NCBI GenBank assembly: GCA_037126765.1
Contig: JBBCBC010000021.1
Coordinates: 27,772,319 to 27,836,318, forward strand
DNA length: 64,000 bases
Direction of reading: 5' to 3'
Origin: Stenogyne calaminthoides
Lineage: Eukaryota > Streptophyta > Magnoliopsida > Lamiales > Lamiaceae
Of this stretch, positions 13,747 to 23,700 are shown piece by piece; position 1 is the stretch's first letter; every line of letters begins with the position of its first letter. The notes under the pieces are model-generated. The model had not been told where the DNA came from, did no database searches, and saw only the letters and a program-made list of their open reading frames with translations. The translations under genes and the position numbers were made by a program.

Positions 13747-13751
13747 CAATG
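13747..13751. repeat. Target-site duplication, left copy (CAATG)
   Basis: CAATG directly precedes the TGTTG start of the left LTR and is repeated exactly after the right LTR at 19006-19010. Five base pairs is the usual Ty3/Gypsy target duplication. Removing the element plus one copy restores a normal satellite stretch, GGTACAATGCATGGGATG. Confidence 0.95.
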
Positions 13752-14330
13752 TGTTGTGCTATGGAATAATCCAACCCGGTGAAGCAATCAATTAGAGCGA
13801 CTTTGATGGGAATCATGAGGCCGCAGAGCGACTTCTTTTGAACTGAGAATGTCAAGGAGCGGCTTAGAAGGAGAATGGAGGTCACGGGCGACCTTGGAAG
13901 AAACCGCAGGTCGGAAGTGACCTCATACGGATATTTACTCTAAAGGTGCAGATAATTGGGAGCGTGGATATCGCGGGGTAAGCAAGGCAAGTGTATCCAG
14001 ACGCGGAAATCGTGGGATTGACCGAGAAAACCCTAATCCTGGCGGCTAGAGCCTATGAAAGCCCGTCCAAGGAAGCCCACGTAGATCTGTAACCTAATTT
14101 CCTATCCATAAATATAACTTGTATCATTCATTGTAAAGGGACGAAATCTTAGAGTTCTAGGCAGAAAATAATAATAAGATACTCCATGCTTGGGCGCCCC
14201 CAGACGTAGTTTTATTCAAAAGACGAATTGGTAACCAAATTTGAGCGTATTTCATATTTTTTGTTCGTTACTTGTTCAACCCGATTCAATACTAGTTTGT
14301 TGCCCTAGACGTAAAATCTAGGTTCCAACA
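13752..14330 (+). repeat. Left (5') LTR of the Gypsy element
   Basis: A 579-bp LTR starting TGTTGTGCTATGG and ending GGTTCCAACA (TG...CA ends). It matches 18426-19005 along its whole length with one or two small indels. It holds a TATA-like stretch near 14107. Its outer end abuts the CAATG target duplication and its inner end abuts TTTGGTGCCG. Confidence 0.95.
14107..14118 (+). promoter_or_regulatory. Probable LTR TATA box
   Basis: CATAAATATAAC in the left LTR. The right LTR has the fuller TCTATAAATATAAC at 18778-18791. The position, about 220 bp before the LTR end and in AT-rich sequence, suits the U3/R boundary of a plant LTR promoter. Inferred from motif and position only; the left copy has lost the first T of TATAAATA. 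Confidence 0.55.
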
Positions 14331-14332
14331 TT

Positions 14333-14348
14333 TGGTGCCGTCTGTGGC
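14333..14348 (+). other. Putative primer-binding site
   Basis: TGGTGCCGTCTGTGGC starts 2 bp inside the left LTR. Plant Gypsy elements place the tRNA primer-binding site here, and TGG is the expected complement of a tRNA CCA end. The sequence resembles the TGGCGCCG type that pairs with tRNA-Asp more than the initiator-Met type, but the tRNA cannot be named with confidence. Confidence 0.6.
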
Positions 14349-14400
14349 AAACACTCTATGTCGATTTTCTCAAAATCCACAAAAAACCCATCTCTTGTCA

Positions 14401-16130
14401 ATGGCGATCAACCAAGGTAACACTACCAGAAACGAGATGGACCACCGCAATGGTATCGAGTCCTCGATGAGTTCACAGCGCTCTCACCCCATCATCCCAG
14501 AGGCTACCCCCGACTGGTGGAATCTCGTCCAGACACCAGAGGACGCGAAGGCCGTGTTTATCGTCCTCCACAAGAAATGCCTCGCTTTCGATGACGAGGA
14601 CGAACAGCCGCCGGTGAAGAAAGCGGCGCCCAATCCAGGAACCTCTAAGGGCAAAAATGCCCTTGCGAAAAAGGGCGCTCCACAGGCCAACTGGCGTACG
14701 ATCCGTCAAAGCACGCCATCATTCGAAATTGCAGGCTCCTGGAAAGGCCGGCAGGGTCGGGTAACGTGTTCGACCGACTTGGGGGCAAGAGGCCCAAAAA
14801 GCCCCGATCGCCATCGAAGACGAGGCGCACTCTCAGCCCCGTCAGGGCGACCAAGTGTAGCGAGATCTAATCATGGCTCTAAATTTGCACCATGATGAGT
14901 TGCCGAGGGGGTCGGCAATGCACAAAGGCAATCCACGAGGGACTTACCCCCCCCCAAAGATCATCACGACGTGAAAATCGACGCGCTGGCCAGAACGGTC
15001 CAGCGACTTCTCGAGGAGGCAGAGAACCAAAGTGGTCCGGCTGGATCAGACCACAACCTCATCATTCAGAATTCTCCCCTCAGAACCATGGTCACTCTGG
15101 CTCCCACTCAACGAAAAATCAACACGGCGGCTCTAGATCGCTACAGTGGGAGCACGGACCGAAGGGTCCACGTGGCCAACTCGGCGGCTCTAAATCACTA
15201 CATAACCTCCATGGGCGCAACAGATGCCACCAAGTGCTGACTGTTTTCCCTAACCTTGAGCGACCAGGCCCACCAATGGTTCACTTCCCAACCACCTTTC
15301 TCGGTGGAAACTTTTGAGCAACTCGCCAGCTATTCGGCGACCCACTTCACACGCCTTTAGCATGACTAACCACGACCCTACAAAGGACTAATGAATACCC
15401 AGCAGGCAGATAATGAGTCTGATCGATCCTACATCTAAAGGATCGACAAACTCATACTTGAAGGGGATCCAATCGAGGATGAGGCCAAAGTACTAGGGGC
15501 CGTCTCCGGGCTCAAAAAAGGAACCAAGTTATGGCGACGCATGACCACAAAATATCCGATCAGTTATAACGACTTTCGGAGATGGGCTAGCGACCTCATC
15601 CATGCATCAGAGCTTCTGGAATCAAGACTTTTCGACGACAGAGAGGCCGCAGACTCGAAGAAAAGCTCCAAGAAAACCGGCAATCTTTACAAGGCACCGG
15701 GCAACTGCAAACCGTTTGAAGAAAACATCTCAGTAAAGCTGATGGAAGTGCTAGGTATGACACCCAGACACGTCTACAACTAGATCAGGGACCGAGAGTT
15801 GCTCCTCCCGCCTCGGCTTATCAAGAACAAGGGAAAGGCAAACCCTAACAAATACTGCAACTTCCACGAACAATTTGGGCACTACACCAGCTAATGCAAG
15901 GACCTCCTCCCCCAACTTTGGAGGCTATAAGAGGACGGGTTATTGGATAAAATTTTCAAGCAGCCCCAGAAGAATAAGGATCACGCTCAGAGAGGTCGTC
16001 AGCAAGCAACCCACTCCAACAAAGTGTAACTGCTCAGAAATGCCGCCATGGGAACGGCCAAGATCGCCCATGCCGTAAGCATGGAGGTCGGATCATACAT
16101 ACCCTATCCCCACTCGGGACGGTCGGGGGA
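14401..16130 (+). pseudogene. gag remnant of the Gypsy element
   Basis: Broken gag, the structural capsid/nucleocapsid gene. The likely start is the ATG at 14401 (MAINQGN...), 70 bp inside the LTR. The first segment stays open to about 14895 but loses the likely frame along the way. A stretch at 14971 (KIDALARTVQRLLEEAEN) resembles the spacer before capsid. At 15241-15357 the translation LSDQAHQWFTSQPP followed by FEQLASYSATHF matches the plant retrotransposon gag pattern (hydrophobic-A-x-x-W-[FY], then [FW]-E-x-L). A stop follows at 15358. Another open piece covers 15541-15783. A zinc-knuckle-like motif YCNFHEQFGHYTS, then a stop codon, then CKD lies at 15850-15900. At least four stops or frameshifts, so it is not functional. 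It lies directly upstream of the protease segment. Confidence 0.85.
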
Positions 16131-16160
16131 CTCTCGGCGACCGACTCATCCAAAAGATGA

Positions 16161-16967
16161 ATGAAGGAGAAGATAAGAGAAATAGAGAACGCCAGGAAGA
16201 TGGTGTTACCGGTCTTCGCCGTAGGAGAAGAGACTAGCACAATCGAGTTGGGCGAGAAGGACAAGGTCGGGATAGTCTATCCTAACATCGATCCCCTAGT
16301 GATCAAAGCCAATATCATGGGCACCACCATATGTCGTTTGCTAGTAGATGGAGGAGTTTTCTGCAACATCCTTTTCAAGAAAACCCTGGACCAGATCGGG
16401 GACTACGACGCATACATCACCCCATGCGACCATGTCATGAAAGGCTTTGGAGACGCAACCGTGAAGCCGACAGGAATGATCCGTCTAGCCATGGAATTAG
16501 TCTCCACTTTAAATGAAGAAGTTAGGGCCACTAGGCTTTTAGATTTTCCAATTGTCGACCTCCCGAGCTCCTATAATGGATTCCTCTGGAGGCCATTTGA
16601 ACACGAATTCGAGGCTGCGTCCTCAACTTTTTATTTCTGTGTAAAGTTTCCCACCAAGAGTGGGCTGGTCGGCACCGTCAAAGGTGACCAAGTCGATGCA
16701 AGGGGTTGTTTGATTTATTCCTCATCTCGTTTAAATTCCGCACCAATATCTAGCAAACAAATACTTGTAATAGATAGTGTAAAGCAAGGAGAAATTTTAA
16801 ACAACAAGACTAACAGGAAAAGAAGTCGCGACGACCTCGATCCAAAGATGGGGCCCGAAATTTCTACTCGAAGCAGAAATAGACGACCCGCGGCAGAATA
16901 CCCCAAGGGCCGTCCCGGGGGAAGACCTCGAGAAAGTCAAAGTAGACCCAGCCAGACCGGATCTTGA
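16161..16967 (+). pseudogene. Retropepsin (protease) remnant of the Gypsy element
   Basis: An open segment of about 268 codons. Residues 59-72 read RLLVDGGVFCNILF, which has the layout of the plant Gypsy retropepsin active site: a hydrophobic pair, D-[ST/G]-G, then a short polar stretch and ILF. The catalytic Asp is D63, encoded at 16347. Upstream, VFAVGEETSTIELGEKDKV and PLVIKANIMG fit the N-terminal beta strands. Downstream, TGMIRLAMEL and a glycine-rich GFGDATVKPTG fit the flap and second half. The usual small residues after DGG are replaced by VFC, so activity is doubtful. The C-terminal third (RSRDDLDPKMGPEISTRS) looks frame-shifted from the pre-RT linker. The start at 16161 is only the first ATG of the open frame; gag and pol were probably one polyprotein. 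Confidence 0.85.
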
Positions 16968-18085
16968 AGTAATCATAGGCTCAAAAATGCCGGACGACCC
17001 GAAGGGTGAAGTCATCGACTTTCTCAAAAAGAATCTAGATGTCTTCGCCTGGTCGCACAAGGACATGGTAGGAATCGACCCCAGAAGTCACATGCCACAA
17101 ATTGTTCATAGATCCAGCTCGAAAGCCGATAGCCCAGAAGAGGCTAAAATTCAGCCCCGAGAAGTACGCAACGTTAGCCGAGGAGGTGAAAAAATTGTTG
17201 GACAAGAACTTGATCACACAGGCCGACCTGCCCCAGTGGGTGGCTAACGCTGTGTTGGTAAAGAAATCGAATGGAACTTGGCGGCTGTGCATCGACTTCA
17301 CGGATCTCAACAGCGCTTGTCCGAAAGATTTCTTACCAATGCCTCACATCGATCACCTGATAGACAACACGGCGGTCACGAAATAATGTCCTTCATGGAC
17401 GCTTTTGCAGGCTACCACCAAATAGCCATGTATGAACCAGATCGGCAACATACCTCGTTCTTGACGGAAAAGAACATCTATTGCTGGAAAAGGATGCTCT
17501 TAGGTTTAAGAACACAGGGGCAACATATCAAAGGCTGGTCAACCACATGTTTACCGACCTCATCGGAAAGTCGGTGGAAGTTTACGTGGACGACATAGTC
17601 GTCAAAAGCCTGAAATTGGAGGACCACCTAACACATTTAGCCCAAACTTTTGATATCCTGAGGAAATTAAACATGCGACTAAACCCCAAGGAATGCAATT
17701 TCGTGGTCGAGTCGGGGAAATTCTTGGGGCATCTGGTGAGTAAGCGGGGGATAGAGGCGAACCCCACCAAAGTCAGAGCAATATTGGACATGGGAGCACC
17801 TCGAAATGTAAAGGAAGTACAGAGACTCACGGGATGCCTGGCCGCCTTGAACCGGTTCATCTTCCGAATGGGGCCCAAGTGCAAGCCACTGTTCGACACC
17901 ATCGGAAAAAAGTCAAAATTCGAATGGACAAATGAAAGCCAGGAAGCTTTTGACAAAATCAAAACCTACCTGGCGGATGTAAGCATTCTGTCAAAACCAG
18001 TTCCAGGGGAAAAGATTTTCCTATACCTCGTAGCTTTCGAAACGACTCTAAGTGCAGCCCTCGTTCGAGTAGAAGGCAGGGATGA
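16968..18085 (+). pseudogene. Reverse transcriptase with truncated RNase H, Gypsy element
   Basis: RT remnant in three successive frames. 16987-17060 reads VIDFLKKNLDVFAWSHKDM, the usual pre-RT linker. 17102-17386 holds the fingers: KRLKFSPEKYATLAEEVKKL, VLVKKSNGTWRLCIDFTDLN and CPKDFLPMPHID. After a frameshift near 17386, SFMDAFAGYHQIAM carries the first catalytic Asp. After a second frameshift near 17500, NTGATYQRLVNHMF leads to YVDD at 17583-17594, the catalytic pair. The thumb and connection follow (FLGHLVSKRGIEANP, VQRLTGCLAALNRF). From about 17995, FLYLVAFETTLSAALV is the beginning of the RNase H-like domain, which breaks off near 18085. YVDD is intact, but the frameshifts and the missing RNase H make it non-functional. 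Confidence 0.92.
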
Positions 18086-18425
18086 GTTCCCAAGTGCGAA
18101 GTGTGAAGCAAGTGCGAAGCCCTAGCCCTTTTTATAGAAGGAGACGGGGGTCAAAGTGCAATAAAGACATAAGTCAGACCCCTCTCGAAGAAACAAAGTC
18201 GCACAGGTCGCGCGTAATCTACATCGCGTTCACCAATTTGAGAGGCTTGTGGCGCATCATGGCGAATCCATCAAATCTCGCATGGATCGACGCAACGGTC
18301 CACCTTCCAGAGGCTAACCAGGCATCTCGAAATGTTTTCCGAGGTCGACCCACCACAGGTCGATCAAATTACGAAGTTAAGCCTAGGTCTCGATGCAGGC
18401 ACGCGACCTCGACTTAAGAGGCAAT
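18086..18425. other. Internal tail after RNase H breakpoint; nothing recognised
   Basis: 340 bp between the RNase H breakpoint and the right LTR. Integrase would be expected here, but no HHCC zinc finger or DDE-like motif was seen in the frames read. It may be 3' untranslated sequence left after a deletion removed the rest of RNase H and integrase. The last bases before the LTR (TTAAGAGGCAAT) are a weak candidate polypurine tract. Confidence 0.5.
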
Positions 18426-19005
18426 TGTTGTGCTATGGAATAATCCAACCCGGTGAAGCAATCAATTAGAGCAACTTTGATGGGAATCATGAGGCCGCAA
18501 AGCAACTTCTTTAGAGTTGAGAAGGTCAAGGAGCGGCTTGGAAGGAGAAAGGAGGTCGCGGGCGACCTTGAAGAAACCACAGGTCGGAAGCGACCTCATA
18601 CGGATATTTATGGTTAAGGTGCAGATAATTGGGAGCGCGGATATCGCGGGGTAAGCAAGGCAAGTGTATCCAGACACGGAAATTACGGGATTGACCGAGA
18701 AAACCCTAATCCTGGCGGCTGGAGCCTCTGAAAGCCCGTCGAAGGAAGCCCACGAAGATCTGTAACCTAATTTCCTGTCTATAAATATAACTTGTATCAT
18801 TCATTGTAAAGGGACGAAATCTTTGAGTTCTAGGTAGAAAATAATAATAAGATACTCCTGGTTTGGGCGCCCCCAGACGTAGTCTTATTCAAAAGACCAA
18901 CCGGGTATCCAAATTTGAGTGTATTTCATATTTGTTGTTCGTTACTTGTTCGAATTTTATTCAATACCAGTGTGTTGCCCTAGACGTAAAATCTAGGTTA
19001 CAACA
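18426..19005 (+). repeat. Right (3') LTR of the Gypsy element
   Basis: A 580-bp LTR starting TGTTGTGCTATGG and ending GGTTACAACA, the partner of 13752-14330. It has a well-formed TATA box (TCTATAAATATAAC, 18778-18791). Differences from the left LTR are scattered, with local clusters around 18511-18520, 18610 and 18890-18960. Confidence 0.95.
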
Positions 19006-19010
19006 CAATG
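19006..19010. repeat. Target-site duplication, right copy (CAATG)
   Basis: Exact repeat of 13747-13751, immediately after the LTR end ACAACA. Satellite resumes in the expected phase (CATGGGATGTTTCCCTCC). Confidence 0.95.
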
Positions 19011-20296
19011 CATGGGATGTTTCCCTCCAGAACTTGGGACGTTTCCTTCGTCCCTCCAAAATTTTAGACGATGCCGCCATCCCTCCTGAGCTTGGGACGT
19101 TGCCACCGTCCATCCAGAATTTGGAAAAGTGCACGGGACGTTGCCGCCATCCCTCCAGAACGTGGGACGTTGCCGCTATCCTTCCAAAACTTGGGATGTT
19201 GTCGTCGTCCCTCCAGAACATGGGATGTTTCCGCCGTCCCTCTAGAACTTGGAATATTGTCGTCGTTCCTCCAGAACGATGCCGCCGTCCCTCTAGTACT
19301 TGGGACATTGTAGTCGTCACTCCAGAACATAGAACAGTGCACGGGAAGTTCCCGCCGTCCCTCCAAAATGTTGTCGTCGTCCCTCCAGAACTTTGGATGT
19401 TGCCGCCGTCCCTCCAGAACTTGGGACGTTGTCGTCGTCCTTCCAGAACTTGGGAAAGTGCATGGGTTGTTGCCGCCGTCCCTCCAGAATAAGGGATGTT
19501 GCCGCCGTCCCTCTAGAACTTGGTACGTTGTCGTCGTCCCTCCAGAACTTGGGAAAGTGCATGGGACGTTACTACCATCCCTCCATAACATGGAACGTTA
19601 CCGCCGTCCCTCCAGAACTTGCGACGTTGCCGACTTCCCTCCAGAACTTGGGATGTTGCCACCGTCTCTCCAGAACTTGAGATGTTGCCGTCGTCCCTTC
19701 TGAACGTGGGATGTTGCCGCCGTCCCTTCAGAAATTGGGACGTCGTCACCATTCCTCCAGAACTTGGGATATCACCATAGTCCCTCTAGAACTTGGGACA
19801 TTGTCGTCGTCCCTCCAGAACTTAGGAAAGTGCATGGGACGTTGCCGTCCTCCCTCCAGAACATGGGACGCCGCTGCCGTCCCTCCAGAATATGGGATGT
19901 TGCAGCCATACCTCCAGAACATGGGACAGTGCATGGGATGTTGCCGCCGTCCCTCCAGAAGTTAGGACGTTGCCGCGTCCCTTTAGAACTTAGGACATTG
20001 CCGCCGCTCCTCCATAACTTGGGATGTTGCCGTCGTCCCTCTAGAACATTGGACAGTGCATGGGACCTTGCCGCCACCGTCCCTCCAGAACATTGCCGCC
20101 GTCCCTCAAGAAGTTGGGACGTTGCCACCGTCCTTCCAGAATTTGGGAAGTTGTCGCCATCCCTCCAAAACATGGAACAATGCATGAGACGTTGCCGTTG
20201 TCCCTCCTAAACTTGGGACGTTACCGCCATTCCTCCAGAACGTGCGACGTTGCCGCTGTCCCTTCACAATGTTGCCGCCATCCCTCTAGAACTTGG
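19011..20296 (+). repeat. 29-bp minisatellite array, block II
   Basis: Continuation of the same array in the same orientation after the Gypsy insertion, with the same 29/41/22-bp unit mix. A GGGATATCACCATAG cassette lies near 19769. It ends at ...CTCTAGAACTTGG, where AT-rich non-satellite sequence begins. Confidence 0.95.
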
Positions 20297-20750
20297 TGTT
20301 GGGATAACGTTTGCCAGGATCTATCGGGATGAACTTATCAACACAAATTTAAATTAACAATTATTACTAGCAAGAATTTACCTAAGTGAATGCAAATACT
20401 AATTAAACCAACAACGACATTCAAATAAAATTCACGTAAAAGATCCTAGCATGCGGAATTTCTAGGAGTTTACGTAAATGTACCCTTTGGAGAGACAATC
20501 TAAGATGGACAGGATCAAGTATCTGGCTACCAACCAAAGGTCCTTCTCAAGTATCCCCAGGTCCTCGCTCAATAACCCGGTGGGAGGTTCTTCGATGAAC
20601 GATTTATAAAACAAAGGGAAATAAAATTGTTGCACCACCTTTGTGGATTTCTAATATTTAAAACACATGACATTTCGAAAAAATACAAATTGTCGACGTT
20701 TCAAAATAAGTGATATTTTATCGACGCTGATATTTTTCTGAAAAAACACA
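20297..20750. mobile_element. AT-rich insertion of unknown type, possible solo or truncated LTR
   Basis: About 454 bp of AT-rich DNA breaking the satellite. It starts TGTTGGGATAACG and ends GAAAAAACACA, so the ends are TG and CA as in an LTR, but no flanking target duplication was found (CTTGG on the left, AATTG on the right). Near the right end, AAAAATACAAATTGTCGACG (20680-20699) is a near copy of AAAAACACAAATTGTCGTCG (20742-20761), and the second copy runs into the satellite unit. This suggests microhomology or a small duplication at the junction. It has no long open frame and no recognised domain. It could instead be a fragment of an internal retrotransposon region. Confidence 0.5.
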
Positions 20751-23700
20751 AATTGTCGTCGTCCCTCCAGAACTTGGGACAGCGCATGGGATGTTGCCGG
20801 CGTACCTCCTTAACTTGGGACGTTGCTGTCGTCCCCCCAAAATTTGGGACGTTGCCGCCATCCCTCTAGAACTTGGGATGTTGCCGCCGTCCCTGTAGAA
20901 CATGGGATATTGAAGCCGTCCCTCTAGAACTTGGGATGTTGCCGTCGTCCCTCTAGAGCTTGGGACTTTGCCGTCGTATCTTCTGAATGTGGAACGTTGC
21001 CGACATCCCTTCAGAACGTGGGACGTCGCTGCCATCCCTCCAGAACTTGGGATGTCACCATAGTACCTCTAGAACTTGGGATATTGTCGTCGTCCCTTCA
21101 GAACTTGGGAAAGTGCATGGGGAATTGCCACCGTGCCTTCAGAACGTAGTCGCCGTCCTTCTAGAACGTGGGAGATTGTCGTCAACCCACCAGATTGTTG
21201 CCACCGTCCCTCCAGAACATGGGACATTGCTGCCAGAACTTGGGATAGCGCATGGGACGTTACCGTCGTTCCTCCAAAACTTAGGACATTTTCGCTGTCC
21301 CTCTAGAACTTAGGACATTTCCGACATCTCTCTCCAGAATTTGTGACTTTGCCGCCGTCCCTCTAGAACTTGGGACGTTTCCTTCGTCCCTCCAAAATTT
21401 GGGACATTGCCGCCATCCCTCCTGAACTTGGGACGTTGCCGCCGTCCCTCCAGAAATTGGGAAAGTGCACGGGACGTTGCCCTCGTCCCTCCAAAACAGG
21501 GGACGTTGCCGCTGTCCCACCAGAACTTGGGATATTGCTGTCGTTCCTCCAGAACGTTGTCGCCGTCCCTCTAGTACTTGGGACATTGTATTCGTCACCC
21601 CAGAACATAGAACAGCGCATGGGACCTTGCCGCCACCATCCATCCAGAATGTTGCCGCCGTCCCTCAAGAAGTTGGGATGTTGCCATCGTCCTTCCAAAA
21701 TTAGGGACGTTGTCGCCGTCCCTCCAAAACTTGGAACAGTGCATACGATGTTGCCGCCGTCCCTCCAGAACTTGGGACGTTGTCGTAATCCCTCCAGAAC
21801 TAGGGAAAGTGCACGGGATGTTGCCGCTGTCCCTCCAGAACATGGGATGTTGTCGTCGTCCCTCTAGGACTTGGGACGTTTTCGTCATACCTCCAGAACT
21901 TGGGAAAGTGCATGGGACGTTGCCGCCGTCCCTCCATAACTTGGAATGTTGCCGCCGTGCCTCCTGAACTTTCGACGTTGCTATCTTCCCTCCATAACTT
22001 GGGATGTTGCCGTCGTCTCTCCAGAACTTAGGATGTGCCATCATCCCTCCTGAACGTGGGATGGTGCCGCCGTCCCTTCAAAAATTGGGACGTTGTCACC
22101 GTCCCTCTAGAACTTGGGATATCACCGTAGTCCATCTAGAACTTGGGACATTGTCATCGTCCCTCCAGAACTTAGAAAGTGCAAGAGACGTTGCCGCCGT
22201 CCCTCTAGAACATGGGACGTCGCTGTCGTCCCTCCAAAATTTGGGATGTTGCCGCTATACCTCCAGAACATGTGACATTGCATGGGATGTTGCCACCGTC
22301 CCTCTAGAAATTAGGACGTTGCCGCCGTCCCTTTAGAACTTAGGACATTGCCGCCACCCCTCTAGAACTTGCGACGTTGCCGTTGTCCCTCCACAATGTT
22401 GCCGCCGTCCCTCTAGAACTTGGGACGTTGTCGTCGTCCCTCCAAAACATTGCCTCCATCCCTCCAAATCTAGGGATGTCGCCGCCATCCATCCAGAACT
22501 TGGGATGTTGCCGCCGTCCCTCCTGAACTTGGGACAGTGCATGAGAAGTTGTTGTCGTCCCTCCAGAAATTGGGACATTTCCGCCGTCCCTCCAAAACTT
22601 GCGACGTTATCGCCGTCCCTCCAGAATATTGCCGTTGTTCGTCTAGAACTTGGGACGTTGCCGTCTTCCCTCCAAAACATTGCCTCCGTCACTCCAGAAC
22701 TAGGAACGTCGCTGCCATCCCTCCAGAACTTCGGATGTTGTCGCCGTCCCTCCAGAACTTGGGACAGTGCATGGTACGTTACCGTCGCCGTTCCTCCAGA
22801 ACATTGCCGCCATTCCTCCAGAACTTTGGACGTTCCTGTCGTTCCTCCAGAATATTGCCGCCATCCCTCTAGAACTTCGGACACTGCCGCTATCCCTCCT
22901 GAACTTACGAAGTTGCCGTAGTCCCTCCAGAACATTATTGTTGTCCCTCCTGAACTTGGGACGTTGCCGCCGTCCCTCCAGAACTTGGGACGTTGTCACC
23001 GTCCCTCCAGAACATGGAACAAGGCATGGGATGTTGCCCTCCAAAACTTGGGACATTGGCGCCATCCCCCCAGAACTTGGTACGTTTACGCCATCCCTCC
23101 AGAATGTGGGACGTTGCTGCCATTCTTCCAGAACTACGGACTTTGCCGTCGTCCCTCCAAAACATGGGAAAGTGCATGGGACGTTGCCGCCGTCCCTCTA
23201 GAACTTAGGAAGTTGCCACCATCTCTCCAAAACATTGCCGCCATCCCTCTATTACTCGGGACGTTGCCATTGTCTCTTCAGAACATTACTGCCATCTCTC
23301 CAGAACTTGTGTCGTCTCCGCCATCCCTCTAGAACTTGGGATGTTGCCACCGTCACTCTAGAACTTTGGACGTTGGCTTCGTTCCTCTAGAACTTGGGAA
23401 AGTGCATGGGACATTGCCTTCGTCTCTCATAACTTAGAACGTTGCCGCCATCCCTCCAGAGCTTGCGACGTTGCCATCTTCCCTCCAGATCTTGGGATAT
23501 TGCCGCCATCTCTCCAGAGCTTGGGACGTTACAGTCGTCCCTCTAGAACTTGGGACTTTGCCGCCGTCCCTCCAGAACTTGGGATGTTGCCGCCGTCCCT
23601 CTAGAACTTGGGATGTTGTCGTCGTCCCTCCAGTACATGGAAAAGTGCATGGGATGCTGTCGTCGTCCCTCCATAACTTGGATAGTTGCCGCCGTACCTC

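Larger units (their letters stand above)
13752..19005 (+). mobile_element. Ty3/Gypsy LTR retrotransposon, decayed, integrase missing
   Basis: A 5,254-bp element inserted into the satellite and flanked by perfect CAATG target duplications. Order on the plus strand: LTR, primer-binding-site region, gag remnant, retropepsin remnant, reverse transcriptase with the start of RNase H, a 340-bp unrecognised tail, LTR. This is the Ty3/Gypsy order (protease, RT, RNase H), but the connection and core RNase H domain and all of integrase are absent, so there is a large internal deletion. Each coding part also has stops or frameshifts. The two LTRs differ by roughly 55 substitutions or indels over 580 bp by eye (about 90% identity), which implies an old insertion. 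The element could not move on its own. Confidence 0.95.

Noticed and set aside
13586..13885. An open frame crossing the satellite/LTR junction on the minus strand.
   Set aside because: It spans the exact insertion boundary of the Gypsy element, so it is a chance fusion.
14331..14350. An initiator-Met primer-binding site.
   Set aside because: The sequence TGGTGCCGTCTG does not match the TGGTATCAGAGC type.
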